A DNA stretch of 64,000 nt from Mesorhizobium loti (lineage in GTDB: Bacteria > Pseudomonadota > Alphaproteobacteria > Rhizobiales > Rhizobiaceae): positions 4,503,501-4,567,500 of the forward strand of contig NZ_CP033334.1 in NCBI RefSeq assembly GCF_013170705.1. The letters run 5' to 3'. The notes under the pieces were generated by a model that was given only the letters and a program-made list of their open reading frames with translations, made no database searches and had not been told where the DNA came from. Positions 37,094 through 47,137 of this stretch are shown one piece after another. The translations under genes and the position numbers were made by a program. Position 1 is the first letter of the stretch, and each line of letters begins with the position of its first letter.

Positions 37094-38518
37094 CTAATCG
37101 ATTTGATCCGCTATGCGCGCCAGGCTCTCCTCGCGCCCAAGCACGGCAAGCACGTCGAACACACCCGGCGAGGTGCTTTTGCCAGTCAGCGCGGCCCGCA
37201 GGGGCTGGGCCACGGCGCCAAGCTTGTGGCCGCCGGCCAGCGCATAATCGCGGGTCGCGGCCTCCGCCGCGGCAGCCGTCCAGTCGCCCGAAACCGCGTT
37301 CAAAGCTTCGTGAGCGCCACGCAGGATCTTGCGCGCTTCGTCGTTGAGCAAGAGCGTGGCCTTGTCGTCGAGCGGCAGCGGGCGCGTGGCGAACAGGAAG
37401 GCCGCGCCATCGACAAGCTCGACCAGCGTCTTGGCACGCTCCTTCAGCCCCGGAAGGGCTGCCAGCAACTGCGCCTTCTTCGTGTCGTCAAGGCGCGCGG
37501 CCATCGCCGGGCCGCCCTCGAGATAGGGCAGGGTGGCGATGAAGATGTCGAACAGTTCGGCATCGGCCATGCGGCGCATATGCGCGCCATTGATCGCTTC
37601 CAGCTTGGCGAAATCGAAGCGGGCCGCGCCCTTGTTGACGTCGCCGATGTCGAACCAGGAGATCATGTCCTTGATCGACATGATCTCGTCGTCGCCGTGG
37701 CTCCAGCCCAGGCGCGCCAGGTAGTTGAGCAGCGCCTCCGGCAGGTAGCCCATGGCCCGATAGGCCTCGACGCCGAGCGCGCCGTGACGCTTCGAAAGCT
37801 TGGCGCCGTCGGCGCCGTGGATCAGCGGGATATGCGACATCGACGGCACGTCCCAACCCATGGCATTGTAGATCACCGTCTGGCGGGCGGCATTCGTCAG
37901 GTGGTCGTCGCCGCGGATGATGTGCGTGACACCCATGTCGTGGTCGTCGACGACGACGGCATGCATGTAGGTGGGGTTGCCGTCCGAACGCAGGATGATG
38001 AAGTCGTCGAGATCCTTGTTGGGGAAGCGCACCTCGCCCTGGACGCGATCCTGGACGATCGTCTCGCCCTCGGTCGGCGCCTTGATGCGGATTGCGCCCT
38101 TGACGCCGGCTGGCGCCTCGGACGGATCGCGATCGCGCCACTGGCCATTGTAGCGCGGCGGCAGACCCTTGGCGCGAGCCGCCTCGCGCATCGCCTCCAG
38201 TTCGGCAGGCGTCTCGTAGCTGTAATAGGCCTTGCCCATGCGCACGAGCTCCTCCGCGACCTCGCGGTGGCGCGGGGCGCGCTCGAATTGCGAAACCGCA
38301 TCGCCGTCCCAGCCAAGACCGAGCCAGGTGAGGCCGTCCAGGATGGCGGCCGTCGCGGCATCGGTCGAACGCTCGCGATCGGTGTCCTCGATGCGCAGCA
38401 GCATCGTGCCGGCGGTATGTTTGGCATAGAGCCAGTTGAACAGTGCCGTGCGCGCGCCTCCGATATGCAGGTAACCGGTGGGCGAGGGGGCAAAACGGGT
38501 GACGACCTTGTCGGACAT
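37094..38518 (-). CDS. gltX: glutamyl-tRNA synthetase
   Basis: A class I aminoacyl-tRNA synthetase of 474 residues that charges tRNA(Glu). The HIGH motif is HIGG (residues 18-21) in [19 protein letters not shown], and the KMSKS loop appears as KLSKRHGA. Because gatCAB is present at the left edge, this enzyme may also misacylate tRNA(Gln) as substrate for the amidotransferase. The ATG at 38518 begins at the conserved N-terminus; an ATG at 38536 is possible. The gene is divergent from comEC. Confidence 0.96.
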   Translation of the reverse strand: MSDKVVTRFAPSPTGYLHIGGARTALFNWLYAKHTAGTMLLRIEDTDRERSTDAATAAILDGLTWLGLGWDGDAVSQFERAPRHREVAEELVRMGKAYYSYETPAELEAMREAARAKGLPPRYNGQWRDRDPSEAPAGVKGAIRIKAPTEGETIVQDRVQGEVRFPNKDLDDFIILRSDGNPTYMHAVVVDDHDMGVTHIIRGDDHLTNAARQTVIYNAMGWDVPSMSHIPLIHGADGAKLSKRHGALGVEAYRAMGYLPEALLNYLARLGWSHGDDEIMSIKDMISWFDIGDVNKGAARFDFAKLEAINGAHMRRMADAELFDIFIATLPYLEGGPAMAARLDDTKKAQLLAALPGLKERAKTLVELVDGAAFLFATRPLPLDDKATLLLNDEARKILRGAHEALNAVSGDWTAAAAEAATRDYALAGGHKLGAVAQPLRAALTGKSTSPGVFDVLAVLGREESLARIADQID

Positions 38519-38620
38519 GAAACTCTCGGAAACCATCTGAAGCGGGGCGCGGCGGCGCGGACTTTCGCGCGTTGCGCGTTCATGTAGCATAGGGCGTCAG
38601 GGGTGCAAGGGGCAGACCCG

Positions 38621-41074
38621 ATGGCTGGACGTGGCCGGGGCTCGGATCAGGGCGAGGACGCTGTGGTTGGCGTCAGCGAACGCTCCCTGTTTGCGATCCC
38701 GCCGCCGGCCTCGCTGCCGCCATCACCTCTCGTTCCCGGCTCCGGCAGCCAACCTTTGCCAGCGGGTACCCCAGCACAAATTCCGCCCGCCACTGGCAGG
38801 ATTGCGCGTATCGGGCGGCAAATTGGCCAGGCCTCCTTGCCTCGCCTGCGCCACGGTGTGACGACGGCAGCGGAGCTGGAACTTGACCGAGGCATCGCCT
38901 TCCTGCTGGTGCCGGTCTGCCTGGCCGCTGGTGCGATCGGCTATTACGCGCTGGCGGCGGAGCCTGACTTTGCAAAGCCTGTGGCGATCGTCGTGCTGAT
39001 GGTGATCTGTGCGCTTGTCTCGCGCTCCTGGCCGAAAACCCATCTGGCCTTCATGGCGGCATTGATGTGCGCGTTGGGCCTGCTTGCCGCCAAGGTCGAG
39101 ACCTGGCGGGCTGGCACCCGGATGCTGGGTTCGGAAATCTCGACGCAAGTGACCGGCCGTGTCGTCTCGCTCGACCGCATGGAGACCGGCCGCATCCGAT
39201 TGACCATAGATGTGACGTCGACGGCCCGGCCAAAACTGCGTTACGCGCCGGAAAGGGTCCGGCTCTCGGCGCGCAAGATACCTGACGACATGATAGCCGG
39301 CTCGCTGATATCGGGCTATGCGAAGCTGCTGCCGCCGACAGGTCCGGTGCGGCCGGACAGCTACGATTTCTCGTTCGACAGCTACTTTGCCGGCATCGGT
39401 GGTAGCGGCTTCTTCCTTGGCAATCCAAGAATCATCTCCGCCGACGACAATGAGATGCCCCTGTCGGCCCGCCTGTTTTCAGGGATAGAAAATGCGCGCG
39501 AAGCCATCGCCGACCACATCAGGGGCGTTGTTGGCGGCGCCGAAGGCGAGATCGCGGCAGCGCTGATCGTTGGCGTGCGCGCCGGCATTCCCGATGAAAT
39601 CAACGAATCAATGCGGCGCACCGGCATCTATCACATCATCTCCATTTCCGGACTGCATATGGCGCTGGTCGCCGGCACCATCATGGGGCTGTTGCGCGGT
39701 GCCTTCGCGCTGTTCCCGGATTTTTCCGCGCGTCGGTCGGTGAAGAAATACGCGGCCGCCGTGGCACTGTTGTCGATCGCCGCCTACCTCATCATCTCAG
39801 GCGTGGTCGTTGCCGCCGAGCGCAGCTTCATCATGCTGGCGGTGATGCTGATTGCCGTATTGTTCGATCGCGCCGCGCTGACCATGCGCAACCTCGCCAT
39901 CTCGGCAATCGCCGTCATCGTGGTGTCGCCGCACGAGGTGGTCGGTCCAAGTTTCCAGATGTCTTTCGCTGCGACCGCCGCGCTGGTCGGCGCCTATGCC
40001 GGCTGGGCGGATCACCGTGCGGGAAAGGCAAGACCGCCGCCGCCAAAGCGGTCCCTGCCGGGCTTTCTCACGCGAAAATTCCTGCTGGCGACGGGCGGGT
40101 TGGCGATGACCTCCATCACTGCCGGCTGCGCCACGGCGCTGTTTGCCATCTGGCATTTCCAGCGTGTGTCACCGCTCAGCCTGTTCGCCAATCTCGCCGT
40201 CATGCCGATCGTTTCTCTGATTGTCATGCCTTTCGCTGTTCTCAGTTCTCTTGCGATGCCCTTTGGTGCCGATGGTCCCTTTCTCTACGTGATGGGCAAG
40301 GGGCTGACGGCCATGATCGCCATATCGGCGTGGATATCGGAACGCTCCCCCGTCGATGCGATCGGGCTGATTTCACAGCACTCGGTGCTGCTGGTGACGA
40401 TCGCACTGGTCATCGCAACGATGGCGACGACATGGCTGCGGCTCGCGGCAGTGCCATTCGCGCTCGCCGGCCTGTTGACGGTGTCGGATACGCGCACGCC
40501 GGATGTGCTGATCTCGGAAGACGCGCGCCTGGTCGCGGTGCCGATCGGCGGTGGCGAACTCGCGGTCAGCCGGGCTCGCCCGAACGAATTCACCGTCGAC
40601 AATTGGAAACGCGCGCTGGTCTCCGAAACAATTGTCGCACCGGAGATGTTCAACAAGGCAGAGGGACAATTCGATATTGCCGATGCCGTCAATCTGCCGC
40701 CAGGGGCGCCGTTTTATTGCACGGAGGGCATCTGTCTCGCCCGGCATCCGTCTGGCGCGATCATCGCGCATGTCGAAGACCGCAAGGCTACCTGGAAGGC
40801 CTGCGGCTTCGCCGACCTGATCGTTGTCAATGACGCGACGGGCTACGATGCCTGCCACAACCCGCTGGTTCTCGTCGTCACCAAACGGCAACTTGCACGC
40901 AAGGGCAGTGCCGCCGTCTTCTTCGACCGCCAATCGGCGACCAGTCCGCCAATCATCAGCTTCGCCGTGGACGGACCGTATCGGCCTTGGCACGCGCAAC
41001 GAAAGTTTTCGCGTGAGGCGAGGGGACTGCCGCCCTATCAAAAACCCGAAACGCCGGCCGCTCCTGCTCAGTAG
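38621..41074 (+). CDS. comEC: ComEC/Rec2-related membrane protein
   Basis: An 817-residue polytopic protein of the ComEC/Rec2 family, the channel for single-stranded DNA uptake in competent bacteria. An N-terminal membrane segment is followed by a DUF4131 domain (about 90-245) and the competence domain with [20 protein letters not shown] and [15 protein letters not shown]. The C-terminal 200 residues do not show the HxHxDH motif of the usual metallo-beta-lactamase domain, so that nuclease-like part seems absent or very divergent. The ATG at 38621 has an AGGGG site. Its 3' end overlaps lexA (convergent) by 7 nt. Confidence 0.88.
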   Translation: MAGRGRGSDQGEDAVVGVSERSLFAIPPPASLPPSPLVPGSGSQPLPAGTPAQIPPATGRIARIGRQIGQASLPRLRHGVTTAAELELDRGIAFLLVPVCLAAGAIGYYALAAEPDFAKPVAIVVLMVICALVSRSWPKTHLAFMAALMCALGLLAAKVETWRAGTRMLGSEISTQVTGRVVSLDRMETGRIRLTIDVTSTARPKLRYAPERVRLSARKIPDDMIAGSLISGYAKLLPPTGPVRPDSYDFSFDSYFAGIGGSGFFLGNPRIISADDNEMPLSARLFSGIENAREAIADHIRGVVGGAEGEIAAALIVGVRAGIPDEINESMRRTGIYHIISISGLHMALVAGTIMGLLRGAFALFPDFSARRSVKKYAAAVALLSIAAYLIISGVVVAAERSFIMLAVMLIAVLFDRAALTMRNLAISAIAVIVVSPHEVVGPSFQMSFAATAALVGAYAGWADHRAGKARPPPPKRSLPGFLTRKFLLATGGLAMTSITAGCATALFAIWHFQRVSPLSLFANLAVMPIVSLIVMPFAVLSSLAMPFGADGPFLYVMGKGLTAMIAISAWISERSPVDAIGLISQHSVLLVTIALVIATMATTWLRLAAVPFALAGLLTVSDTRTPDVLISEDARLVAVPIGGGELAVSRARPNEFTVDNWKRALVSETIVAPEMFNKAEGQFDIADAVNLPPGAPFYCTEGICLARHPSGAIIAHVEDRKATWKACGFADLIVVNDATGYDACHNPLVLVVTKRQLARKGSAAVFFDRQSATSPPIISFAVDGPYRPWHAQRKFSREARGLPPYQKPETPAAPAQ

Positions 41075-41805
41075 CGCCTGATCAGCCCGACCAGCTTGCC
41101 TTGCACCTTGACCCTGTCCGGCCCGAAAATGCGCGTCTCGTAGGCCGGGTTGGCGGCTTCCAGGGCGATCGAAGCGCCCTTGCGGCGGAATCGCTTCAAG
41201 GTCGCTTCCTCCTCGTCGACCAGCGCCACGACGATCTCGCCCGGGCTCGCCGTATCGGCGTTTCGGATAATGACCGTGTCGCCATCGAAGATGCCGGCCT
41301 CGATCATCGAATCGCCCTTGACCTCCAGCGCATAGTGTTCGCCACCCATGATCATGTCCGGCGGCACCGAGATCGAATGCGTCTGATGCTGGATGGCATC
41401 GATCGGCACACCGGCGGCGATACGGCCCATCACCGGGATCGACACGGCGGCGACCGCGTCGTCGTCATTCCCGGCAAAGGGCAAGCGTGACGGCGCCGGC
41501 TTGATCTGGCGGCCAACGCCGCCCTGACCAAGACTGCCTTGAATGACGCTAGGCGAGAATTTCTTTGCCGCATTGAGGCCTGGCGCGATCGAATCCGGCA
41601 GCCGCAGCACTTCCAATGCCCGCGCCCGGTTGGGCAGCCGGCGGATGAAGCCGCGTTCCTCGAGCGCCGTGATCAGGCGATGGATCCCTGACTTGGAGGC
41701 GAGATCGAGCGCTTCCTTCATCTCGTCAAAGGAGGGTGGGATACCGCTTTCCTTCAGCCGTTCATGAATGAACATCAGAAGTTCATGTTGCTTGCGCGTC
41801 AGCAT
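41068..41805 (-). CDS. lexA: SOS response repressor LexA
   Basis: A 245-residue LexA. The N-terminal winged helix ([32 protein letters not shown]) is joined to the autoprotease domain: cleavage bond A131-G132 (GRIAAGVP), nucleophile S166 ([10 protein letters not shown]) and K204 (EATLKRF). The ATG at 41805 opens on the conserved N-terminus. A GTTC-N7-GTTC box lies 71 nt upstream, so it is autoregulated. The chain is somewhat longer than E. coli LexA because of a linker of about 45 residues, as usual in alphaproteobacteria. Confidence 0.97.
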   Translation of the reverse strand: MLTRKQHELLMFIHERLKESGIPPSFDEMKEALDLASKSGIHRLITALEERGFIRRLPNRARALEVLRLPDSIAPGLNAAKKFSPSVIQGSLGQGGVGRQIKPAPSRLPFAGNDDDAVAAVSIPVMGRIAAGVPIDAIQHQTHSISVPPDMIMGGEHYALEVKGDSMIEAGIFDGDTVIIRNADTASPGEIVVALVDEEEATLKRFRRKGASIALEAANPAYETRIFGPDRVKVQGKLVGLIRRY

Positions 41806-41875
41806 GGCGCCCCCCAGGCATTGAACGAAGGGTGTGAATCGGAATCGAAAAACAAACCCAGAACAAACACTATCT

Positions 41876-41890
41876 GTTCCAGTTGTGTTC
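41876..41890. promoter_or_regulatory. LexA (SOS) box upstream of lexA
   Basis: GTTC (41876-41879), seven bases, GTTC (41887-41890): a perfect match to the alphaproteobacterial LexA operator GTTC-N7-GTTC, here upstream of lexA itself. Confidence 0.92.
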
Positions 41891-42157
41891 CGCAACTGTT
41901 TAAAGTTTAGTGAACTTGTTAAGACATCTGAAATTATCCGCCGCCGGCAGTGCGCAGCGATCGACCGCCTTCGCCGCCAACGCGAGCATTGAAATCATTT
42001 TGGTTAATCGCCTGTGGCCTACCTCTTGATGGACCTTGGCATCGGTTTCTCAAGGGCGTCCAGAGGCTGGATTTGCGTCGTTGGTCGATCCCTTCCTGGC
42101 GGAACGAAACGAAATCAAAACGCCAACGATCATGCCTCAAGAGCAAGAACGCTGAAG
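41891..42157. other. intergenic region between lexA promoter and the GntR gene
   Basis: No supported gene. Open frames on the plus strand here (about 41950-42312) have no known domain and run into the GntR gene. This is the point where the lexA-moeA neighbourhood is broken by the tryptophan catabolism block; I see no insertion sequence, tRNA or direct repeat that would mark an integration end. Confidence 0.45.
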
Positions 42158-42931
42158 TCATCCCGAAATTGCCTTCAGGCTGCCGGCGCGTGCGGTGTAA
42201 TTGTTCGCGGCGCTGTCCTCGCTGTGAACGTAGACATGCAGCGTGTAGCCGATATGCGCCGTCATCAGCGCCTTCGCCCGCTCGACATCGCGATCGAGGG
42301 CCGCTTCCATGATCGCGGTGTGATGCTCGATCGCGATCGCCTCGCGTAGAGCGTCCATTGCCTCGCCATAGCCATGCTTGAGGCCGGCCGCCGCCCGCAA
42401 TGTCGGCGCCAGGCCGAGAAAACGATGATGCCGCCGTAACTGATCAGCGATTGTCGAGCGGAAGCGCAACAGCCAGTTGGACGTCGCGGCACTCAGCAAT
42501 GCCGCGTGAAAGGCTTCGTGGCTCTCGTCCCATTGATCGACGGCCGCATCCGAGGGGTCGTCGACCGCGGTCTTGCAGCGGGAGAGCCGGTAGTGGGCGG
42601 TGACAACCGTGTCCTCCCATTCCCTGCCGCCTTTCTCGATCGATTCCAGGAACAGCGGCATCTCCACAACCATCCTTGCGCGAGCCAGGTCCTCGAGTTC
42701 GGCCCGCGACACCGGAGCCACGGCAAAGCCGCGATTGCTGATGGCGGTAACCAGGCGCTCGGCTTCAAGCCGAGACAAGGCTTCACGCAGCGGTGTCCAG
42801 CCGACGCCGTATTGACCGCGTAGCGCGCTCAGCTTGAGCGGCGCGCCCGGCATGAGGCGTGTGGTCAGGATATCGCGCCGCAGCAGCTGATAGGCTGCCT
42901 CGGTTTTCGTGGAGTTGTTCTGGTCCTGCAT
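42158..42931 (-). CDS. GntR family (FCD domain) regulator
   Basis: A 257-residue regulator. The N-terminal GntR winged helix (AAYQLLRRDILTTRLMPGAP, GVGWTPLREALSRLEAERLV) is joined to an all-helical FCD effector domain with the metal/ligand-binding His residues spread over ESHEAFHAALLSA, GEAMDALREAIAIEHHTAIM and MTAHI. It faces the ABC importer and kynU genes and probably controls them with tryptophan or a kynurenine-pathway metabolite as effector. The ATG at 42931 has a GGACGGA site; an ATG at 42955 is possible and would place the start almost inside the operator. Confidence 0.88.
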   Translation of the reverse strand: MQDQNNSTKTEAAYQLLRRDILTTRLMPGAPLKLSALRGQYGVGWTPLREALSRLEAERLVTAISNRGFAVAPVSRAELEDLARARMVVEMPLFLESIEKGGREWEDTVVTAHYRLSRCKTAVDDPSDAAVDQWDESHEAFHAALLSAATSNWLLRFRSTIADQLRRHHRFLGLAPTLRAAAGLKHGYGEAMDALREAIAIEHHTAIMEAALDRDVERAKALMTAHIGYTLHVYVHSEDSAANNYTARAGSLKAISG

Positions 42932-42961
42932 CGCGATCCGTCCATCGTCGGGCATGTGAAA

Positions 42962-43002
42962 ATTATATATGATGGTGCCCTATGGCAAGAATTATATATA
43001 AT
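42962..43002. promoter_or_regulatory. paired AT-rich palindromes, candidate GntR operators
   Basis: ATTATATATGAT (42962-42973) and ATTATATATAAT (42991-43002, a perfect palindrome) are near-identical 12-mers 29 bp apart in the divergent region between the GntR gene and the ABC importer. They stand out sharply from the GC-rich surroundings. Binding by the adjacent GntR regulator at two sites about three helical turns apart is the obvious hypothesis. Confidence 0.6.
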
Positions 43003-43085
43003 GTTTGACAGGTGGCGACGGACTGACCATGATCGCCACAGTTGCCGTCCCGATGAGCGGCGCTGATCAAATCTGGGAGGAAATG

Positions 43086-44072
43086 ATGTTGAAGTCGAAA
43101 TCCGCTTGGCTGTCGGGATTGGCCCTGGCAGGCGCATTGATGGTCAGCGCGGGGAGTGCCGCCGCCGACCAGATTCGCATCGGCATCGCCAATTTCGGCG
43201 AGCATCCGCAGCTCAACGCCGCCATAGCCGGCTTCAAGAAAGCGCTGACGGACAATGGTTTTGTCGAGGGCAAGGACGTCGTCTACACAGAGAGCCATAC
43301 CAATTTCGATGCATCGCTGGTGCCGCAGATGATCGCCAAGCTGCAGGCGGAGCAGCCCAAGCTGATCTACACCATCACCACCCCGGTCTCGCAGATCGCC
43401 AAGAAGGCGCTTGCCGGTTCCGGCATTCCGATCGTCTTTGCCGCTGTCACAGATCCGGTCGCGGCCAAGCTGGTGCCGTCGTGGGACGCCGGAGACGAAG
43501 GCATGACCGGCGCCAGCGATCTGCAGGATGTCGCCGCTGTCATGGCCTTCACCAAGAAGCTGCTGCCGAATGCCAAGCGCTTCGGCGTTCCTTACAATCC
43601 GGGCGAGGCCAATGACGTTGCCTTGGTCGAGAAGATCAAGGCGGCCGCACCGGCGGCCGGTCTCGAGGTCGTCGAAGTCGGCATCGACAACGTCAATGAC
43701 ATCCAGCAGCGCATCGCCGCGCTCGCCGGCAAGGCAGACGTGATCTACGGCCCGGCTTCGAACCTGATCCAGCCGGCGATCGCCGCTGTCTCCGCGGCCG
43801 CTCGCCAGGCCGGAATCCCGATCGTCAACTCCGATGACAGCGCGGTCCGCAATGGCACGGTGCCGGCAAGCTTCGCGGTCAATTACACCCAGGTCGGCGT
43901 CAACGCCGGCAACATCGCCGCCGAAATCCTCAAGGGCAAGGATCCCAAGACGATCGCGCCGTCGCGCCCTGCCTACAAGGATCACATGGCAACGATTTCC
44001 CGCAAGGCGATGGCCGCGTTCGGCATGGAAATACCGGCGTCGATGGCCGATTGCGGCTGCATCGTCGACTGA
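43086..44072 (+). CDS. ABC transporter substrate-binding protein (TrpX-like)
   Basis: A 328-residue periplasmic binding protein of the ABC_sub_bind (PF04392) type. It has a signal peptide (WLSGLALAGALMVSAGSAAA) and the blocks RIGIANFGEHPQLNAAIAGF, NFDASLVPQMIAKLQAEQPK, GIPIVFAAVTDPVAAKLV and IPIVNSDDSAVRNGTV. Streptococcal TrpX of the TrpXYZ tryptophan importer belongs to this type. Because it lies beside tryptophan-degrading enzymes, tryptophan or kynurenine is the likely ligand. The second of two adjacent ATG codons (43086) has the better 5-nt spacing to GGGAGG. Confidence 0.88.
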   Translation: MLKSKSAWLSGLALAGALMVSAGSAAADQIRIGIANFGEHPQLNAAIAGFKKALTDNGFVEGKDVVYTESHTNFDASLVPQMIAKLQAEQPKLIYTITTPVSQIAKKALAGSGIPIVFAAVTDPVAAKLVPSWDAGDEGMTGASDLQDVAAVMAFTKKLLPNAKRFGVPYNPGEANDVALVEKIKAAAPAAGLEVVEVGIDNVNDIQQRIAALAGKADVIYGPASNLIQPAIAAVSAAARQAGIPIVNSDDSAVRNGTVPASFAVNYTQVGVNAGNIAAEILKGKDPKTIAPSRPAYKDHMATISRKAMAAFGMEIPASMADCGCIVD

Positions 44073-44129
44073 CATCGGTACCGAAGGATGACGGCGTCGG
44101 CGCCGTCATCCTGAGGTCAGGGAGGAACG

Positions 44130-44909
44130 ATGCTCGAGATCCGATCCGCGCGCAAAGTATTCTACAAGGGCCAGGCCGACGAGAAGATCGCGCTGGACGG
44201 TCTCAGCCTGTCGCTGGCCACGGGCGAGTTCGGCATCGTCATCGGCTCCAACGGAGCCGGCAAGAGCAGCATGCTCAATGCCATTTCCGGAGCTCTTGTC
44301 CTGGATTCCGGCAAGATCCTGATCAATGGCGCCGACGTGACGGCCATGCCGGTGTACAAACGTGCCGCAAGATTGGCACGCGTCTTCCAGGATCCGATGC
44401 GCGGCACAGCCGCCAGCATGACGGTGGCGGAGAACATGCTGCTGGCCGACCTGCGCAGCCAAAAACGCACGCTGCGGCAAGGGCTGAACCCTACGCGGCT
44501 TGCATCCTACAAGGAGCGCCTGTCGATATTGGGCCTCGGCCTTGAAAATCGCCTCGATACCCGTGTCGACTTGCTCTCGGGCGGGCAGCGTCAGTCGCTG
44601 TCGCTGATCATGGCCGTGGGCGGATCGCCGGATTTGCTGCTGCTCGACGAACATACGGCCGCGCTCGATCCGCGCACGGCCGAGATCGTCATGCAGGCGA
44701 CGGTGCGTGCCGTCAACGCGCTGAAGCTGACCACCCTGATGGTGACCCACAACATGCAGCACGCGGTCGACTATGGCAGCCGGGTGATCATGCTCGATGC
44801 GGGCCGGGTCCTGCTTGAAGTCACCGGGGAAGAGAAGGCGAGGGTCACGGTCATCGACCTGATCGGCCATTTTTCGGTCAAGACCGACCGCATGTTGCTG
44901 GCGAGCTGA
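44130..44909 (+). CDS. ABC transporter ATP-binding protein
   Basis: A 259-residue ATPase subunit. Walker A is GSNGAGKSS, the signature motif is LSGGQRQSL, and Walker B plus catalytic Glu is LLLLDEHTAALD, followed by the H-loop in MVTHNMQHAVDYG. It probably energises the importer formed with the genes on both sides. 57 nt separate it from the binding-protein gene and 5 nt from the permease gene. Confidence 0.92.
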   Translation: MLEIRSARKVFYKGQADEKIALDGLSLSLATGEFGIVIGSNGAGKSSMLNAISGALVLDSGKILINGADVTAMPVYKRAARLARVFQDPMRGTAASMTVAENMLLADLRSQKRTLRQGLNPTRLASYKERLSILGLGLENRLDTRVDLLSGGQRQSLSLIMAVGGSPDLLLLDEHTAALDPRTAEIVMQATVRAVNALKLTTLMVTHNMQHAVDYGSRVIMLDAGRVLLEVTGEEKARVTVIDLIGHFSVKTDRMLLAS

Positions 44910-44914
44910 TAATC

Positions 44915-45838
44915 ATGGGTTTTGTTCAGGAGGTTCTCACCAGCTTCGTCGCGATCATCCCGGTCACGCTCGCGCAAAGCCTGATTCTGGCCTTTGTCGT
45001 GCTCGGGATCATGATCCCGTTTCGCATGCTGAATTTTCCCGACCTGACCAGCGAAGGCGCGTTTCCGCTAGGTGGCTGCGTCTGCGGCGTGCTGCTGGCT
45101 GCCGGCGTATCGCCGCTGGCGGCCATCGTGGTTGCATTCGCGGCGGGCTTCGCGGCGGGCTGCTGCACCGCCTTCATCCATCTGCGTTTCCGCATCCACA
45201 CGCTTCTTGCGGGCATCCTGATGATGACGATGCTCTACAGCATCAACCTTCGCATCATGGGCAAGTCCAACCTCTCCGTCTTCGGCTCGCCCACCGTGTT
45301 CGACTGGGTGCCGTTCGCGCGGCCCGGTTTTCCGGCCAGCAAGATCGTTGTCGCCGGCCTCCTCGCGCTCATCGTCTTCCTGGCGCTGTACATGTTTTTC
45401 AGGACCGAGAAGGGGACCGCCGTGCGCGCCGTGGGCGCCAATCCCGATATGGCCGAGGCTCAAGGCATCAATGTCTGGGCGGCGACCATTGGCGGTGTCG
45501 GACTGGCGAGTGCATTTTCGGCCTCGAGCGGCGCACTGATGGTGCAGTCGCAGGGCTTCGCCGACGTCAATATGGGGCTGGGGATTCTCATCAACGGCCT
45601 TGCCGCGCTGATGATCGGCGAGGCCGTCGTCGGCAAGCAGACGGTCTGGCGCCAGCTGCTGGCGCCCTTCGCCGGCGCGATCATCTACTACCAGCTGGTG
45701 TCGTTCTGCCTTGCCGCCGGCATGCCGCCTCCCGACCTGAAGCTTGCCACGGGCCTGTTCGTGCTCGCCATGCTTGCTCTGCCAAGCCTCAAGCGCGGCC
45801 GGGGCCCGGCACCGGCGCGCGAAGCGATCCGTGAATAA
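44915..45838 (+). CDS. ABC transporter permease
   Basis: A 307-residue membrane permease of the BPD_transp_2 (LivH-like) family with about eight hydrophobic segments. FRTEKGTAVRAVGANPDMAEAQGIN is the cytoplasmic coupling loop, and GFADVNMGLGILINGLAALMIGEA lies near the C-terminus. TrpY-like permeases share this organisation. It ends within the first unit of a 14-nt tandem repeat. Confidence 0.9.
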   Translation: MGFVQEVLTSFVAIIPVTLAQSLILAFVVLGIMIPFRMLNFPDLTSEGAFPLGGCVCGVLLAAGVSPLAAIVVAFAAGFAAGCCTAFIHLRFRIHTLLAGILMMTMLYSINLRIMGKSNLSVFGSPTVFDWVPFARPGFPASKIVVAGLLALIVFLALYMFFRTEKGTAVRAVGANPDMAEAQGINVWAATIGGVGLASAFSASSGALMVQSQGFADVNMGLGILINGLAALMIGEAVVGKQTVWRQLLAPFAGAIIYYQLVSFCLAAGMPPPDLKLATGLFVLAMLALPSLKRGRGPAPAREAIRE

Positions 45839-45868
45839 TCAGACGTGAATAATCAGACGTGAATAACC
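45831..45868 (+). repeat. 14-nt tandem duplication at the permease/kynU junction
   Basis: GTGAATAATCAGAC occurs at 45831-45844 and again at 45845-45858, with a third partial copy GTGAATAAcc from 45859. The first copy contains the end of the permease gene (GAA TAA), and each copy carries a GTG, the third of which is an in-frame possible start of kynU. This looks like a replication-slippage duplication. Confidence 0.85.
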
Positions 45869-45885
45869 CAGGGACGTCACAAATC

Positions 45886-47133
45886 ATGCGTGCAACGCTC
45901 GATCTCGCGGCAGTGGAAGCCATGGATGCGGCGGATCCGCTGCGTGCCATGCGCGACCGGTTCATTTTGCCGGAAGGCGTGATCTATCTCGACGGCAATT
46001 CGCTGGGCGCCGCGGCGCCAGCCGTCTTCAATGAGTTGCAGAAGGCCGCGACCCAGGAATGGGCGCAGGACCTCATCCGCGCCTGGAACACCGCCGGCTG
46101 GTTTGATATGCCGGTCGCGCTTGGCGACCAACTGGGGCGCCTGATCGGCGCCGCGGCGGGCCAGACGGTGGTCTGCGACACGACGTCGATCAACATCTAC
46201 AAGGTGCTGCATGCCGCCCTTGCCATGCGGCCGGACCGCACGGTGATCGTCGCCGAAGGCGACAGCTTTCCGACCGATCTCTACATGGCCGAAGGGGTCG
46301 CCTCGACGCGGCCGGGCACGGTGCTGCGGCTGGAGGGCGTCGATGCCCCGACCATTGAAGAGCTGATCGACGAGCGCGTCGCGGTCATCCTGGTCAACCA
46401 CGTCAATTATAAATCCGGACAGCTGCGCGACATGGCAGCCCTGACGCGCAAGGCCCATGAGGCCGGCGCGCTGATCGTCTGGGATCTTTGCCACACCGCC
46501 GGCGCCTTGCCGGTCGAGCTCGATGCCGCCAATGCCGATTTCGCCATCGGCTGCACCTACAAGTATCTGAATGGCGGCCCCGGCGCGCCGGCCTTCATCT
46601 ATGCCGCGACACGCCATCACGACCATGTCCATCAGCCGCTTAGCGGCTGGTGGGGCCATGCTCGGCCGTTCGCCTTCGAGCAAGGTTTTGCCGCCGGCAG
46701 CGGCATCCGCCGGTTCCTGTGCGGCACGCAGCCGGTGCTGTCGATGCGGGCGCTGAAGGGCGCGCTGGATATCTGGGACCAGGTCGACATGGCGGCGGTG
46801 CGCAAGAAGAGCATTGCCTTGACTGAGCTGTTCATCCAGCTCGTCGAAGCCAGATGCGGCGCCTATGGGCTCGAACTGGAAAGCCCACGCGACGGGAATG
46901 CGCGCGGCAGCCAGGTGTCGTTCCTCCATCCGCATGGCTACCAGGTGATGCGGGCCCTGATCGAGCGCGGCGTGATCGGCGATTTTCGCGCGCCGTCGAC
47001 CATCCGCTTCGGCTTCACGCCGCTTTATGTCGGCTACAGGGACGTGTGGCAGGCGGTCGAGGTGCTGGAGGACATACTGCGCACCGGCGCCTGGCAGGAA
47101 GCGCGTTTCGCGGTCAAGACGGCGGTGACTTGA
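45886..47133 (+). CDS. kynU: kynureninase
   Basis: A PLP enzyme of 415 residues that cleaves kynurenine to anthranilate and alanine. Family blocks are IYLDGNSLGAAAPAV, NVNYKSGQ-like HVNYKSGQLRDMAAL, VIWDLCHTAGALPVEL and the PLP lysine K226 in IGCTYKYLNGGPGAPAF, followed by PLSGWWGHARPFAFE. The start is the ATG at 45886, which gives the normal family length; a GTG at 45859 in the repeat would add nine residues. It is convergent with the dioxygenase gene, with only 4 nt between stops. Confidence 0.95.
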   Translation: MRATLDLAAVEAMDAADPLRAMRDRFILPEGVIYLDGNSLGAAAPAVFNELQKAATQEWAQDLIRAWNTAGWFDMPVALGDQLGRLIGAAAGQTVVCDTTSINIYKVLHAALAMRPDRTVIVAEGDSFPTDLYMAEGVASTRPGTVLRLEGVDAPTIEELIDERVAVILVNHVNYKSGQLRDMAALTRKAHEAGALIVWDLCHTAGALPVELDAANADFAIGCTYKYLNGGPGAPAFIYAATRHHDHVHQPLSGWWGHARPFAFEQGFAAGSGIRRFLCGTQPVLSMRALKGALDIWDQVDMAAVRKKSIALTELFIQLVEARCGAYGLELESPRDGNARGSQVSFLHPHGYQVMRALIERGVIGDFRAPSTIRFGFTPLYVGYRDVWQAVEVLEDILRTGAWQEARFAVKTAVT

Positions 47134-47137
47134 GATC

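Noticed and set aside
37088..38587. 499-codon plus-strand open frame opposite gltX
   Set aside because: The minus-strand reading is a complete glutamyl-tRNA synthetase; the plus-strand protein is antisense low-complexity.
41891..42157. Integration boundary of the tryptophan block
   Set aside because: I looked for a tRNA, insertion sequence, integrase or matching direct repeats at both ends and saw none, so no boundary can be claimed.
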